Shown here in pieces: positions 8,482 through 18,244 of a stretch of DNA of 64,000 bases; within the stretch, counting starts at the first letter, position 1, and the number at the start of each line of letters is the position of its first letter. A program made the translations under genes and the position numbers. The notes beneath the pieces were generated by a model. That model saw nothing but the letters and a program-made list of their open reading frames with translations, had not been told where the DNA came from and searched no databases. Source of the DNA: an uncultured Burkholderiales bacterium (GTDB lineage Bacteria > Pseudomonadota > Gammaproteobacteria > Burkholderiales > Burkholderiaceae); NCBI GenBank assembly GCA_946480465.1, contig CAMLJY010000005.1:1-64000 (forward strand). Reading direction: 5' to 3'.

Positions 8482-9222
8482 TCATCGCCAGCTCTGGGCG
8501 AACTCGCCGATGACGCGTTCGAGGTGCGCACGCATCGCCTGGCGCGCGGCGTCCGGCTGCCCGGACACGATGGCCGCGAAGATGCGCTGGTGGTCGGCCT
8601 GCGACTGCTTGCGCAGCTCAGGCGAGTGGAAGTGCTGCTCGATCTGGGTCCAGATCGGTCCGCGCACCTGGTCCCAGAGGTTGGTCACCGTCTGCAGCAG
8701 CACGCTGTTGCCCGTGGCCGCCGCGATGTGCAGGTGGAACTGGCGGTCGGCTTCCTGGTTGAGCGCCTTGTCGTCGATGTGCTCGCGCATCTTCGCCAGC
8801 GCGCCGAACATGCGGTCCAGGTCGCCGTCCTGGCGGGCGCTGGCGGCCACGGAAGCCACCTCGGACTCGATCAGGCAGCGCGCGCGCAGCAGTTCGAACG
8901 GGCCGGGGCCGGGCTCGGCCGGCGTGGCCAGGCGCGCGGCGCCGGCAGGCGGCTGGCACACGTAGATGCCCGAGCCGCCGCGCACCTCGACAAAGCCCTG
9001 GACCTCCAGGGCAATGATGGCCTCACGCACGGCGGTGCGGCTGACGTCGAAGCGCTCGGCCAGCGCGCGTTCGGACGGCAAGCGTTGGCCGACCAAAACT
9101 TCACCCTGTCTGACCAATTCAACGATGTTGGCGGCCAGCTTGAGGTAGCCGCGGTCGACCGAAGCAGAGGGGCCGCCGGAGGCAGGCTCTTCGGGCGTGG
9201 GCGAGATCAGTTGCAGAGGCAT
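8482..9222 (-). CDS. GntR-family (FadR/FCD subfamily) transcriptional regulator
   Basis: A 246-aa regulator. The N-terminal winged helix (residues about 20-90) contains LPSERALAERFDVSRTAVREAIIALE, the classical GntR recognition helix. The rest is an all-helical FCD ligand domain with DRQFHLHIAAATGN and the terminal DHQRIF metal/ligand-binding segment. Such proteins usually sense a carboxylic acid or sugar acid and repress adjacent catabolic genes. It heads the minus-strand block ABC importer-larAEB-dctP, and two matching operators lie immediately upstream (9234-9244, 9253-9263). Start ATG 9222. Confidence 0.93.
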   Translation of the reverse strand: MPLQLISPTPEEPASGGPSASVDRGYLKLAANIVELVRQGEVLVGQRLPSERALAERFDVSRTAVREAIIALEVQGFVEVRGGSGIYVCQPPAGAARLATPAEPGPGPFELLRARCLIESEVASVAASARQDGDLDRMFGALAKMREHIDDKALNQEADRQFHLHIAAATGNSVLLQTVTNLWDQVRGPIWTQIEQHFHSPELRKQSQADHQRIFAAIVSGQPDAARQAMRAHLERVIGEFAQSWR

Positions 9223-9233
9223 GGCGTGGCGAG

Positions 9234-9263
9234 TGGTCGGACCAATTGTTATTGGTCTAACCA
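9234..9263. promoter_or_regulatory. Two FadR/FCD-type operators upstream of the GntR gene
   Basis: TGGTCGGACCA (9234-9244) is a perfect dyad with a 1-nt centre, and TGGTCTAACCA (9253-9263) a near-perfect one. Both fit the TNGTNNNACNA consensus of FCD-subfamily GntR proteins and are centred 19 bp apart, about two helical turns. A further palindrome, TGGTTTACCA, lies at 9277-9286 with one base less in the centre. On the minus strand, a -35-like TTACAC and a -10-like AATAAC flank the upstream operator with 17-nt spacing. Autorepression, and probably control of the whole minus-strand block, is inferred. Confidence 0.75.
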
Positions 9264-9404
9264 CATTCGGGTGTAATGGTTTACCACTATAGGCGCAAAA
9301 CCGCCGCGACGGGCCCAGGCCTCGGATCGGATCTCGGTTCGGCACGAAATCGGTGGGCAGCCGCATGCCGTCGAGCAGCAGCTTCGACATGGGCATGTCC
9401 AGGT

Positions 9405-10703
9405 TCAGCTGGCGCGGTGGTGGGCGCGGTGGGGGGCGCGGCTCGAGGCGCTTCCCGGGGCAGGCGCACCCGGCAGCGGTCGGGCCGGCAGGCCTGGCGA
9501 CGCGCAGTGCTGGCGCGGCGGGAGGGCGGCCGCCGAATCGGCCCGGGCCCGCGTGCGGTGCAGCCGGTCCACGGCCTGCGCCAGGTCGTCCAGGTCGGTC
9601 CACGGCCCGGGGCTCAGGCGGATGCGGCGCAGGCCGTAGGTGCAGATCACGCCCTGCCGCTCCAGTTCGTCGAAGAAGGCCCGGCCTTCGGCGTCGCTGT
9701 CGAAGCCGATGGTGGTGTTGCCCGACGGCAGCGCGACCGGCAGCACATGGAAGCCCGATTGCTTCAGTTCGTGCCTCAGCCGCGAGGACAGCTCCATCAC
9801 GTGCGCCTCGATGGCGGGGCGCCCCAGCCGCGCGATGAATTGCAGGCCCTGGCGCAACAGCAGCATGGACAGGAAGGGCTTGCCGCCGCCGCCCGCATCG
9901 AGGCGCGCCGCCGAAGGCAGCGCCTGCACGTCGCCGAGCGGCAAGGTCCAGTCGCGCAGCCCGGCCCAACCGTCCGCCGCGGGTTCGCGTGGCCACGCGG
10001 GCGGCAGCACGCCGATGGCGATGCCGTTCGGCCCGCCCGCCCACTTGGCGCCCGAGAAGCACAGCGCGATGCGATCGCCCATCACGCGGTGGTCGGGCCA
10101 CTGGCTGAGGTCGGCGACGAGGTGCACGTCTTCGCGCGGCCTGGCCTGGGCGATGGCGTGCAGGTTGTAGCGTCCGCCGGATCGGTACTCCTGCGATTCG
10201 ACCAGCACCGCGGCGGGGCCGGTGCAGGCGCGCACGGCATCGACGTAGGCCTGCGTGGTCGGCGCGACCCAGGTCACCGCCGTGAACAACCGGGCCATCA
10301 GCGGCAGGCTGGCGTAGGCCTGCCTCGTGGCGATCAGGCGCATGCCAGGCCAGCGCTGCAGCAGGCATTCCAGGATGGTGCGCATCACCGAGGTGGTGTT
10401 GGCACCCACGAAGACGTCCTCCGGCGCGCAGCAGAAGAGGCCGGCCACCAAGGTGCGGATGTCGGCGCCAATGGTCTCGAAGGCGCGCGCCTTCTCCGCG
10501 CCGAGCGTGCGGATGCGGCAATACTCCGCAAAAGGCGCGGCATCGGCGAAGGCCGGGGCGGTCTGCCCCCAGTTGAGCCACACCGCGCCGGCCGGAAGGA
10601 TGAACGCCTGCTTCGGCACCGGCAGGCCGGGCGCGGCCGCCGGATCCGGGTTGCCTGCTGCCGCGGCAGGGGGCGGCGCATGAAACGAGCCTGGGGTGTC
10701 CAT
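9405..10703 (-). CDS. Class V-fold PLP-dependent aminotransferase-like protein
   Basis: A 432-aa fold-type I PLP enzyme. The aspartate that pairs with the pyridine nitrogen is in HLVADLSQWPDH. The Schiff-base lysine is in CFSGAKWAGGPNGI (about residue 218), and the small-domain segment reads NTTIGFDSDAEGRAFF. The overall pattern is that of class V aminotransferases, kynureninase and cysteine desulfurase-like proteins. The last 40 or so residues are Ala/Pro/Arg-rich and unlike the family, so the functional protein probably ends near the VDRLHR segment. It lies 45 nt after the peptide-importer permease gene on the same strand, so it may act on the imported compound. Substrate unknown. Confidence 0.8.
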   Translation of the reverse strand: MDTPGSFHAPPPAAAAGNPDPAAAPGLPVPKQAFILPAGAVWLNWGQTAPAFADAAPFAEYCRIRTLGAEKARAFETIGADIRTLVAGLFCCAPEDVFVGANTTSVMRTILECLLQRWPGMRLIATRQAYASLPLMARLFTAVTWVAPTTQAYVDAVRACTGPAAVLVESQEYRSGGRYNLHAIAQARPREDVHLVADLSQWPDHRVMGDRIALCFSGAKWAGGPNGIAIGVLPPAWPREPAADGWAGLRDWTLPLGDVQALPSAARLDAGGGGKPFLSMLLLRQGLQFIARLGRPAIEAHVMELSSRLRHELKQSGFHVLPVALPSGNTTIGFDSDAEGRAFFDELERQGVICTYGLRRIRLSPGPWTDLDDLAQAVDRLHRTRARADSAAALPPRQHCASPGLPARPLPGAPAPGSASSRAPHRAHHRAS

Positions 10704-10748
10704 GTCAGGTCCTTGTGTCAGCCCCGTGCTCCCTGTTCATCTCATCTG

Positions 10749-11681
10749 CTATTCCATGCGGGGGTCCAGTGCATCGCGCAGGCCGTCGCCCAGCAGGTTG
10801 AACGCGAGCACCGTGAAGAAGATGGCCAGCGACGGGAACAGCGCCACGTGCGGCGAGGTGACCATGTCGCTGCGCGCTTCGTTCAGCATCGCGCCCCATT
10901 CCGGCGTGGGCGGCTGCGCGCCCATGCCCAGGAAGGACAGGCTGGCCGCCGTGATGATGGACGTGCCCAGGCGCATCGTCATGTACACCACCACCGGCGA
11001 CAGCGTGCCGGGCAGGATGTGGCGCAGCACGATGGTGGCGTCGCTGGCGCCGATGCTGCGCGCCGCTTCCACGTAGGTCAGCATGCGCAGCGCCAGCGTG
11101 TTGCCGCGCACCAGGCGTGCAAAAGCCGGCACGCTGAAGACTGACACTGCCACGACCACGTTGACCATGCTGCTGCCCAGGATGGCGACCACGCCCAGCG
11201 CCAGCAGGATGCCGGGGAACGCGAAGAGCACGTCGCAGACGCGCATCACGATGCGGTCCCACCAGCCGCCGTAGTAGCCCGCCAGCAGGCCGAGGAGGGT
11301 GCCCGCCAGCGCGCCCAGGGTCACCGAGAAGAAACCGGCCGCCAGCGACAGGCGCGCACCGACCAGGATGCGGCTGAAGACGTCGCGCCCCAGCGCGTCC
11401 ACGCCGAACCAGTGCTGCAGCGAGGGGCCGGCGCCGAGCTTGTCGTAGTCGACGAAGTTCTCCGCGTCGTACGGCGCAAGCCAGGGCGCGAAGAGGGCGA
11501 TCACGCCCAGGACGGCGATGAAGGCCGCGGCCGCCAGCGCCAGCCGCTGGCGGCGGAACTTGCGCCAGGCTTCGCCCCAGGGCGTGCGCACGGCGGATGC
11601 GCCGGCTGCCAAGGGGGACGGCGCAGCGGCGGGGTGCGCCGGCAGGGGGGCGGGGGCGACGGCCTGCGTGGTGCTGCTCAT
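10749..11681 (-). CDS. gsiD: Dipeptide/glutathione-type ABC permease, GsiD/DppC family
   Basis: A 310-aa permease. The Ala/Pro-rich N terminus is followed by [16 protein letters not shown] and five further membrane helices. The DPP-type signature [20 protein letters not shown] is the ATPase-docking EAA loop. The protein ends [12 protein letters not shown], characteristic of DppC/GsiD. Start ATG 11681 lies 12 nt from the end of the partner permease gene. Confidence 0.93.
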   Translation of the reverse strand: MSSTTQAVAPAPLPAHPAAAPSPLAAGASAVRTPWGEAWRKFRRQRLALAAAAFIAVLGVIALFAPWLAPYDAENFVDYDKLGAGPSLQHWFGVDALGRDVFSRILVGARLSLAAGFFSVTLGALAGTLLGLLAGYYGGWWDRIVMRVCDVLFAFPGILLALGVVAILGSSMVNVVVAVSVFSVPAFARLVRGNTLALRMLTYVEAARSIGASDATIVLRHILPGTLSPVVVYMTMRLGTSIITAASLSFLGMGAQPPTPEWGAMLNEARSDMVTSPHVALFPSLAIFFTVLAFNLLGDGLRDALDPRME

Positions 11682-11692
11682 GGCGGGGTCGT

Positions 11693-12613
11693 TCACTGGT
11701 GTTGGATGGCGGGGTTGACGAAGCCGTAGATCACGTCGACCGCGAGGTTGATCAGGATGAATTCGAGCGAGAACAGCAGCACCAGCGCCTGGATGACGGG
11801 GTAGTCGCGCATGGTCACGGCGTCGACCAGCAGGCGGCCGAGCCCCGGCCAGTTGAAGACCGACTCGACGACGATCGATCCACCCAGCAGGAAGCCGAAT
11901 TGCAGGCCCATCATCGTCACCACCGGGATCAGCGCATTGCGCAGGCAGTGCGTGAAGATGACGGTGTGCTCGGCCAGCCCCTTGGCGCGCGCGGTGCGCA
12001 CGAAGTCCTCCTGCAGCACCTCGGCGAAGGAGGCCCGCGTGAAGCGCGCCATCACCGCCGCCACCGCCGCGCCCAGCGTGAGCGAGGGCAGGATGTAGTG
12101 CTTCCAGCTGGAGGCGCCCACGGTCGGCAGCCAGCCCAGCTGCACCGAGAACAGCTGCATCAGCAGCATGCCCAGGCCGAAGGCCGGGAAGGAGATGCCC
12201 GAGACGGCCAGCGTCATGCCCAGGCGGTCGGGCCAGCGGTTGCGGAACACCGCGGACAGCATGCCGATGCCCATGCCAAGCACCACCGACCAGGCCATGC
12301 TGGCCGCGGTGAGCAGCAGCGTGGGCGCGAAGCGCTCGGCAATTTCCGCGGTCACCGCGCGCCGCGTGCGCATGGACTGGCCCAGGTCGCCGTGCGCCAG
12401 GCGCCCCACGAAGCTGGCGAACTGCTCGGGCAGCGGCCGGTCCAGGCCCAGGTCCTGGCGCAGCCGCTGCACCGTGGCTTCGTCGGCGTCCAGGCCGGCG
12501 GCCAGGCGCGCCGGGTCGCCGGGCAGCAGGTGCACGAAGGCGAACACCGCGACGGCCACGATGGCCAGCGTGACGCAGAGCCCGGCGAGTCTCTTGAGGA
12601 CGTAGTTCCACAT
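11693..12613 (-). CDS. gsiC: Dipeptide/glutathione-type ABC permease, GsiC/DppB family
   Basis: A 306-aa permease. [19 protein letters not shown] begins the first helix, followed by the periplasmic segment [15 protein letters not shown] typical of DppB. The EAA loop [20 protein letters not shown] is near residue 200. It ends [12 protein letters not shown], matching the usual YxxxDPRI-like tail. It forms the channel with GsiD. Confidence 0.93.
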   Translation of the reverse strand: MWNYVLKRLAGLCVTLAIVAVAVFAFVHLLPGDPARLAAGLDADEATVQRLRQDLGLDRPLPEQFASFVGRLAHGDLGQSMRTRRAVTAEIAERFAPTLLLTAASMAWSVVLGMGIGMLSAVFRNRWPDRLGMTLAVSGISFPAFGLGMLLMQLFSVQLGWLPTVGASSWKHYILPSLTLGAAVAAVMARFTRASFAEVLQEDFVRTARAKGLAEHTVIFTHCLRNALIPVVTMMGLQFGFLLGGSIVVESVFNWPGLGRLLVDAVTMRDYPVIQALVLLFSLEFILINLAVDVIYGFVNPAIQHQ

Positions 12614-12638
12614 GGCAGGCAGGCGCGTGCGGCGCGCT

Positions 12639-14195
12639 TCAGTCCTTCAGGCCGATCTCGCTGATGTCGACGTTGCCGTCGGGCATCACGTACACGCCGG
12701 ACAGGCGCTTGCTGCGGGCGTACAGGTTCTGCTCCGTCACCAGCGGCGCCCAGGGCACGTCGGCCCAGATGCGGTCCTGCACGTCCTTGTAGATGGCCGC
12801 GCGTTCCTGTTCGTCGGGCGAGACCAGCGCCCGGGCGATGCCGGCGTCCACCGCGTCGTTCTTGTAGTAGGCGGAGTTGTTGAGCCTGGGCGGCCAGGCC
12901 TCGGACGCCAGCAGCGGGCGCAGCGCCCAGTCGGCCTCGCCGGTGGAGGAGGACCAGCCGGTGTAGTACATGCGCACGCGCGCCGTCTTGGGATCGGGCG
13001 CGGCGTTGACCCACTCGGTGCGCTGGCCCACCTCCAGCGCCTGGACGCTCACCTTGATGCCCACCTGCGCCAGCTGCTGCTGGATGAACTGGATCGCCTT
13101 CTGCGCCGTGGTGGTGGTGTAGGCGCTCCACAGCACCGATTCGAAGCCGTTCGGGTAGCCGGCCTGGGCCAGCAGCGCACGCGCCTTCTTCGGGTCGTAG
13201 GCCAGGGGCGTCTGCCTGGCCGCGTACTTCACGCCTTGGGGAACGATGCCGTCGGCGGGCATGGCATAGCCGTTGAAGGCCACCTTGGCCAGCGCCTCCC
13301 TGTTGATGGCGTGGTTGATGGCCTGGCGCACGCGCAGGTCGTCGAACGGCTTCTGCAGCATGTTGAAGCTGAGGTACCGCAACACGATGGAGCGGGCGCG
13401 CACGATGTCGAGCTTGGGGTTGTTGCCCAGCAGCTCGGCCTGCTCGTAGGGCAGCGGGAAGGCGAAGTCGGTCTCGCCGGTCTGCAGCATGGCGGCGCGG
13501 GTGTTGTTGTCGAGCACCGGCTTCCAGGTCAGGCTCTCCACGCCGGGCGCGACGGCTGCATTCCAGTAGCCGGCGAACCGCTTGAACCTGACGTGGTCCG
13601 TCTGCTTCCAGTCGACGAACTCGTAGGGGCCGGTGCCCACCGGATGGAAGCCGATGTCCTTGCCCCACTTGCGCAGCGCCGCCGGCGAGATCATCGCGGC
13701 GGAGGGATGGGCCAGCGTGTTGATGAAGGGGCCGAAGGGTTCCTTCAGCGTGATGCGGACGGTGGCCGGGTCCAGCGCCTCCACCTTGGCGATGCGGCTG
13801 AACTGGTTGTTGCGCGCCAGCCTGTTGTCGGGGTTGGCGGCACGCTCCAGGTTCAGCTTGACGGCTTCCGCGTTGAAGTCGGTGCCGTCGTGGAACTTGA
13901 CGTTCCGGCGCAGCCGCAGCGTGTAGGTGCGGCCGTCCTTGGAGACCTCGAAGCCTTCGGCCAGCGCGTTCTTGATCAGCAGCTGCTTGTCGAACTGGAA
14001 CAGCCCTTCGTAGACCGATTTCGTCACCGCCGTGGTCAGCGTGACGGTGGTGTTGTAGGGGTCCAGCGTTTCCGGCTGGCCGCCGATGGCCAGCACCACG
14101 TCGCGGGCGGCGGCGGCGTGGGCCGTGGTGGCCATCGCGGCCAGGGCCAGCAGCGAACGGCGGAGGATGCGGGCGTTGATCAGCAGGTTTGCCAT
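12639..14195 (-). CDS. gsiB: Peptide ABC transporter substrate-binding protein, GsiB-like (SBP family 5)
   Basis: A 518-aa periplasmic receptor. The signal peptide covers residues 1-30 ([19 protein letters not shown]). The family-5 motif occurs as [21 protein letters not shown], and [19 protein letters not shown] is the second conserved block. It delivers peptides or glutathione-like ligands to GsiC/GsiD. The ligand cannot be read directly; the adjacent isoaspartyl peptidase suggests beta-aspartyl peptides or asparagine conjugates. Confidence 0.93.
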   Translation of the reverse strand: MANLLINARILRRSLLALAAMATTAHAAAARDVVLAIGGQPETLDPYNTTVTLTTAVTKSVYEGLFQFDKQLLIKNALAEGFEVSKDGRTYTLRLRRNVKFHDGTDFNAEAVKLNLERAANPDNRLARNNQFSRIAKVEALDPATVRITLKEPFGPFINTLAHPSAAMISPAALRKWGKDIGFHPVGTGPYEFVDWKQTDHVRFKRFAGYWNAAVAPGVESLTWKPVLDNNTRAAMLQTGETDFAFPLPYEQAELLGNNPKLDIVRARSIVLRYLSFNMLQKPFDDLRVRQAINHAINREALAKVAFNGYAMPADGIVPQGVKYAARQTPLAYDPKKARALLAQAGYPNGFESVLWSAYTTTTAQKAIQFIQQQLAQVGIKVSVQALEVGQRTEWVNAAPDPKTARVRMYYTGWSSSTGEADWALRPLLASEAWPPRLNNSAYYKNDAVDAGIARALVSPDEQERAAIYKDVQDRIWADVPWAPLVTEQNLYARSKRLSGVYVMPDGNVDISEIGLKD

Positions 14196-14268
14196 GTGGA
14201 CGTTCCTTGCGGTGAGGGATCGGGGGACGGGCCGGTGCGCCCCGGCTGGCGCGCGCCGGGCGGGACGG

Positions 14269-16125
14269 TCAGGCCGCTGCTTCCAGTGCGAAGCGGCCTG
14301 GGGACACGAAATGGCCGGCGCCCACCTCCACCATGGGCGGCACCGTGGGCTCGTCGCCGCAGGCGCGGATGGGGCTGGGGATCTCGCCCGACAGCAGCGG
14401 GCGGGCGTGCCGCCGCGCGGCGGGGTCGGGGACCGGCACCGCCGACATCAGGCGGCGCGTGTAGGGGTGCTGCGGCCGCTCGAACACCGCGCGGCGCGGG
14501 CCGATCTCGACGATCTGCCCCAGGTACATCACCGCCACGCGATGGCTGATGCGCTCGACCACGGCCATGTCGTGCGAGATGAAGAGAAAGGCGATGCCCA
14601 GCTCGCGCTGCAGGTCCAGCAGCAGGTTGACGATCTGTGCCTGCACCGACACGTCCAGTGCGGAGACCGCTTCGTCGGCCACCACCACCTTGGGGTTCAG
14701 CGCCAGCGCGCGGGCGATGGCGATGCGCTGGCGCTGCCCGCCGGAGAACTCGTGCGGATAACGCCGTGCATGCTCGGCCTTCAGGCCCACGCGGTCCAGC
14801 AGCCAGCGCACGCGGTCGCGCGCGCGGTCGCCATCGGCCATGCCGTGCACCAGCAGCGGCTCCATGATGGAGTAGCCCACGGTCTGGCGCGGGTTCAGCG
14901 AGGCATACGGGTCCTGGAACACGTACTGGATCTGGCGGCGCATCGGCTGCAGCTGGCTGCTGCCCAGGCGGGTGATGTCCTGGCCGCCCAGCAGCACCTG
15001 GCCGGCCTGGCTGCGCACCAGCCGAAGCAGCGAACGGCCGGTGGTGGACTTGCCACAGCCCGATTCGCCGACCAGCGACAGCGTCTCGCCGGGGTACAGG
15101 TCGAAGCTGACGCGCTCCACCGCATGCACGCGCCGCGTCACGCGGCTGAAGAGGCCGCTGCGCAGGTCGAAGCGGGTGGTCAGCTGGCGCACGCTGAGCA
15201 CGGGGCCGCCGGCGCGGCGCACGGTGTCGTGCGATGGCTGGGGCGCAGCCGCGGCCGGCGCGTCGCCGAGCACGTCGAAGCGTGCGGGCAGCTCGGTGCC
15301 GCGCATGGCGCCCAGGCGCGGCACGGCGGCCAGCAGCGCCCGCGTATACGGATGTGCCGGGGCATTGAAGAGCGCTTCGGCCGCGCCTTCTTCCACCTTG
15401 TCGCCCTTGAGCATCACCAGCACGCGGTCGGCCACCTCGGCCACCACGCCCATGTCGTGCGTGATGAAGAGCACCGCCATGTGCATCTCGGCCTGCAGGT
15501 CGCGGATCAGCTGCAGCACCTGCGCCTGGATGGTCACGTCCAGCGCGGTCGTCGGCTCGTCGGCGATCAGCAGCGAGGGCCGGCAGCACAGCGCCATGGC
15601 GATGACCACGCGCTGCCGCATGCCGCCGGAGAGCTGGTGCGGGAAGCGGTCGAGCATCGCCCGAGCCTCCGGGATGCGCACCAGGTCCAGCATGCGCAGC
15701 GCCTCGGCGCGCGACGCGGTCCGGCTCTTGTGCTGGTGCACGCGGATGGACTCGGCGATCTGGTCGCCGACGTTCAGTGATGGGTTCAGCGAGGTCATCG
15801 GCTCCTGGAAGATCATCGCGATCTCCGAGCCGCGGATGCCGCGCATCGTGTGCCGGTCCGCCGTCGCCAGGTCCAGCACCCCGGCGCCACGGGTGCGGAA
15901 CGCCATTCGCCCTTGCACGATGCGGCCGCCGCCGTATTCGACCAGGCGCATCAGCGCCAGCGAGGTCACCGACTTGCCCGAGCCCGACTCGCCGACCACG
16001 GCCAGCGTCTCGCCGTGGTCGATGTGGAAGCTCAGGTCGCGCACGGCGTCGACGCTGCGCTCCGGCGCCGTGAAGCGCACGCCCAGTCGATCGACCTCGA
16101 GGACGCGGTCCGGTGGCAGGTTCAT
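14269..16125 (-). CDS. gsiA: Fused double ATPase of a peptide ABC importer, GsiA-like
   Basis: This 618-aa protein has two complete DppD/DppF-type ATPase halves in one chain. The first half (about 1-270) contains [11 protein letters not shown] and [10 protein letters not shown]; the second (from about 300) contains [29 protein letters not shown] and [11 protein letters not shown]. Each half ends with the oligopeptide-transporter C-terminal region. The ATG at 16125 is preferred, with AGGA 8 nt upstream; a TTG at 16146 would overlap the peptidase gene. The order iaaA-gsiA-gsiB-gsiC-gsiD is that of the enterobacterial glutathione importer locus. Confidence 0.94.
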   Translation of the reverse strand: MNLPPDRVLEVDRLGVRFTAPERSVDAVRDLSFHIDHGETLAVVGESGSGKSVTSLALMRLVEYGGGRIVQGRMAFRTRGAGVLDLATADRHTMRGIRGSEIAMIFQEPMTSLNPSLNVGDQIAESIRVHQHKSRTASRAEALRMLDLVRIPEARAMLDRFPHQLSGGMRQRVVIAMALCCRPSLLIADEPTTALDVTIQAQVLQLIRDLQAEMHMAVLFITHDMGVVAEVADRVLVMLKGDKVEEGAAEALFNAPAHPYTRALLAAVPRLGAMRGTELPARFDVLGDAPAAAAPQPSHDTVRRAGGPVLSVRQLTTRFDLRSGLFSRVTRRVHAVERVSFDLYPGETLSLVGESGCGKSTTGRSLLRLVRSQAGQVLLGGQDITRLGSSQLQPMRRQIQYVFQDPYASLNPRQTVGYSIMEPLLVHGMADGDRARDRVRWLLDRVGLKAEHARRYPHEFSGGQRQRIAIARALALNPKVVVADEAVSALDVSVQAQIVNLLLDLQRELGIAFLFISHDMAVVERISHRVAVMYLGQIVEIGPRRAVFERPQHPYTRRLMSAVPVPDPAARRHARPLLSGEIPSPIRACGDEPTVPPMVEVGAGHFVSPGRFALEAAA

Positions 16126-16135
16126 GGCGATCGTC

Positions 16136-17089
16136 CTAGCTTGCAAAGATGGCGGCCAGCGGTTCCTGCCCTTCGCGCACCCAGGCCCGGTACATGCCGG
16201 CCGAGTTGAAGCGCAGCGACAGGTGGCCGGAACGGTCGATGGCGATCAGGCCGCCGCTGCCGCCGAGCGGCGCCACGCCTTCGTCCAGCGTGGCCGCCAC
16301 CGCCTGGTCCAGCGGCTGGCCGAGGTAGCGCATGCGGGCATGCACGTCGTAGGCGGTGCTGGCGCGCAGGAAGTGCTCGCCGGTGCCGGTGGCGGAGACG
16401 GCGCAGCTGGCGTCGTTGGCGTACACGCCGCCGCCGGGCACGGGCGTGTCGCCGACGCGGCCGGGCTGCTTGTTCGTCATGCCGCCGGTGGAGGTGGCGG
16501 CCGCGAGGTGGCCGTGCCGGTCCAGCGCCACCGCACCCACCGTGCCGTAGCGCCCTTCCTGTGCGGGGGCGAGCGCCGCGGCGTCGTGGTCCAGCACCTG
16601 CTGCGTGCCGCTGCGCGCCCGCACGGCCTGCAGCTGCGCGAGGCGGTGCGCGGTGCCGTAGTAGGCGGGGTCCACCAGCGGCAGACCGCACTCGGCGGCG
16701 AAGCGGTCCGCCCCTTCTGCCGCCAGCAGCACGCTGCGGCCCTGCTGCATCACCGCGCGCGCCGCGAGCACCGGGTTGCGGATGCGGCGTGCACAGGCCA
16801 CGGCGCCGGCGGCCAGGTTGCGGCCGTCCATGATGCCGGCGTCGAGTTCATGCAGCCCATCCGCGGTGTAGACCGAGCCGTGGCCGGCGTTGAAGAGCGG
16901 GCAGTCTTCCAGCGCCACGGTGGTGGCGGCCACGGCGTCCAGCGCGCTGCCGCCGGCCGCCAGGACGCGTTCACCGCAGGCCAGCGCGGCGAGCAGCGCT
17001 TCGCGGTAGGGGCGCTCGCTGCTGCCGGAACCAGCGGCGATGGTGCCGGCGCCGCCGTGCAGCGCGAGGACGTAGGGAAGGCGTGTCAT
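16136..17089 (-). CDS. iaaA: Isoaspartyl peptidase / L-asparaginase, Ntn-hydrolase (IaaA-like)
   Basis: This 317-aa precursor self-cleaves before a threonine to form alpha and beta chains. It removes N-terminal isoaspartyl residues from peptides and can hydrolyse asparagine. The predicted nucleophile is T183 in [13 protein letters not shown]. The glycine-rich [20 protein letters not shown] that follows is the substrate/oxyanion region, and HGGAGTI near residue 11 is the usual N-terminal block. Start ATG 17089 gives the canonical N terminus. It heads the gsi operon and is divergent from the RpiR regulator. The same fold includes glycosylasparaginase, so a glycosyl-asparagine substrate is possible. 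Confidence 0.92.
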   Translation of the reverse strand: MTRLPYVLALHGGAGTIAAGSGSSERPYREALLAALACGERVLAAGGSALDAVAATTVALEDCPLFNAGHGSVYTADGLHELDAGIMDGRNLAAGAVACARRIRNPVLAARAVMQQGRSVLLAAEGADRFAAECGLPLVDPAYYGTAHRLAQLQAVRARSGTQQVLDHDAAALAPAQEGRYGTVGAVALDRHGHLAAATSTGGMTNKQPGRVGDTPVPGGGVYANDASCAVSATGTGEHFLRASTAYDVHARMRYLGQPLDQAVAATLDEGVAPLGGSGGLIAIDRSGHLSLRFNSAGMYRAWVREGQEPLAAIFAS

Positions 17090-17092
17090 GCG

Positions 17093-17164
17093 TGAATGAA
17101 CCGAACCATGCATCGATGAGTGAATGATATGGTTCATTCATCGGGTTGTAAATGGTTTCATTCA
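17093..17164. promoter_or_regulatory. Nested TGAATGA/TCATTCA operator array between iaaA and the RpiR regulator
   Basis: The 7-mer TGAATGA or its complement occurs four times: 17093-17099, 17121-17127, 17134-17140 and 17158-17164. The inner pair forms the dyad TGAATGATATGGTTCATTCA (17121-17140). The outer pair is arranged symmetrically around nearly the same centre. This is the only AT-rich stretch in the divergent gap, so it very probably holds both promoters and the RpiR-type regulator's binding site. Confidence 0.7.
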
Positions 17165-17256
17165 GCGCGGGGGATGCCGTCGCCGGCGCATGCCCGCGCT
17201 CGTGCGGGGCGCGTCCGGTGGCCGCGGGTATGCTGCGGTGCCCGAAGCCGACCGCC

Positions 17257-18150
17257 ATGCAAAGCGCACAGAACCGAATCGAAGCCGCGACCGCCGGCGC
17301 CTCTGCCACCCTCGCGCGCGTGGGCCACTGGATGACGGCCCACCCGATCCAGACCCTGTCCATCAGCGCCGAAGAGATCGCCGAGCGCACGGGCACCTCG
17401 GTGTCGGCGGTCAACCGCTTCTCGCGGGCCGCCGGTTTCGAAGGCTTCAGCGACCTCAAGGCGGTGCTCGGGCACGAGCTGCAATCCATCACCGACCCGC
17501 TGCACAAGCTCGGCCGCAGCGGCGCCAAGGAGCCGCCCGCCCGGCGCGCCGCGCCCGCCATCGACGCGCAAGCCCTGCATCAGGCGGCATCCAACCCGGC
17601 CATCGCCCGCCTGGCCGGGCGCCTGCTGAAGGCGGAGCGCGTGTGGCTGCTGGGCCTGGGCCAGAGCAGTTTCCTGACGGCGTATGCCACCCACATGTTC
17701 ACGCCCTACCTGCGCAACGTGACCTCGCTCGCCGGCCAGGGCGGGACGGAGGTGGCGGCGCGCCGCCTTTCCGTGTGCGGCCGCGGTGACGTGCTGGTTG
17801 CCGTGTCTCTGCCGCGCTATTCACGCGACACCATCAGCCTGGCGTCCTTCGCCCGCGAGCGCGGCGCCTACGTCATTGCAGTCACCGACACGGCCGACGC
17901 TCCGCTGGCTTCGGTGGGCAACGCCACGCTGCTGGTGCCCGCGGCGCATCCGGTGCTGTCCAGTTCAGGCCTGGGTGCGCTCGCCGTGCTGGAAGCATTG
18001 GCCGCCGCGGTGATGCAGCTCAATCCGGAGGCAGCGGTGATCGCGCGCGACCTGTCGGACATGGTGTTCTCTTACCTCGCGACCTCGGACCAGGCGAGCG
18101 GGCCGCTGATCGACAAGGCGGCTGCGCCGTCCAGGCAGGCGCGGCGCTGA
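17257..18150 (+). CDS. RpiR-family transcriptional regulator (HTH + SIS domain)
   Basis: A 297-aa regulator. The N-terminal HTH_6 domain includes LSISAEEIAERTGTSVSAVNRFSRAAGFEGFSD-type sequence at about residues 40-75. A SIS domain follows (LLGLGQSSFLTAYA, then AVSLPRYSRDTI). SIS domains bind phosphosugars or amino-sugar phosphates, which is unusual beside a peptide importer. ATG 17257 gives the best family alignment; ATG 17230 is possible, and neither has a clear ribosome-binding site. It probably controls the divergent iaaA-gsi operon through the TGAATGA dyads. Confidence 0.88.
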   Translation: MQSAQNRIEAATAGASATLARVGHWMTAHPIQTLSISAEEIAERTGTSVSAVNRFSRAAGFEGFSDLKAVLGHELQSITDPLHKLGRSGAKEPPARRAAPAIDAQALHQAASNPAIARLAGRLLKAERVWLLGLGQSSFLTAYATHMFTPYLRNVTSLAGQGGTEVAARRLSVCGRGDVLVAVSLPRYSRDTISLASFARERGAYVIAVTDTADAPLASVGNATLLVPAAHPVLSSSGLGALAVLEALAAAVMQLNPEAAVIARDLSDMVFSYLATSDQASGPLIDKAAAPSRQARR

Positions 18151-18179
18151 GCTGCGCCGCCAGCGCAACCGCCTCGGAG

Positions 18180-18241
18180 CCTGTGAAGTATTCCGGCGCC
18201 GTCTGGGGCGCACGAGCGGGCGTGGCGGAATGCTTCACGGG
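18180..18241. terminator. Long bidirectional hairpin between convergent rpiR-type and ppsA genes
   Basis: CCTGTGAAGTATTCCG (18180-18195) pairs with CGGAATGCTTCACGGG (18226-18241): 16 bp with two G-U pairs and no unpaired base. The 30-nt loop contains a second hairpin (GCGCC/GGCGC). It lies 4 nt after the ppsA stop and 30 nt after the regulator stop, so it can end transcripts from both sides. No clear U-tract follows on either strand. Confidence 0.65.
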
Positions 18242-18244
18242 TTC

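Noticed and set aside
9223..9396. A minus-strand open frame (MPMSKLLLDGMRLPTDFVPN...) running into the GntR start.
   Set aside because: It looks somewhat protein-like but it reads through the operators and promoter of the GntR gene, has no ribosome-binding site that I can see and no recognised family. It may be a remnant; I do not annotate it as a gene.
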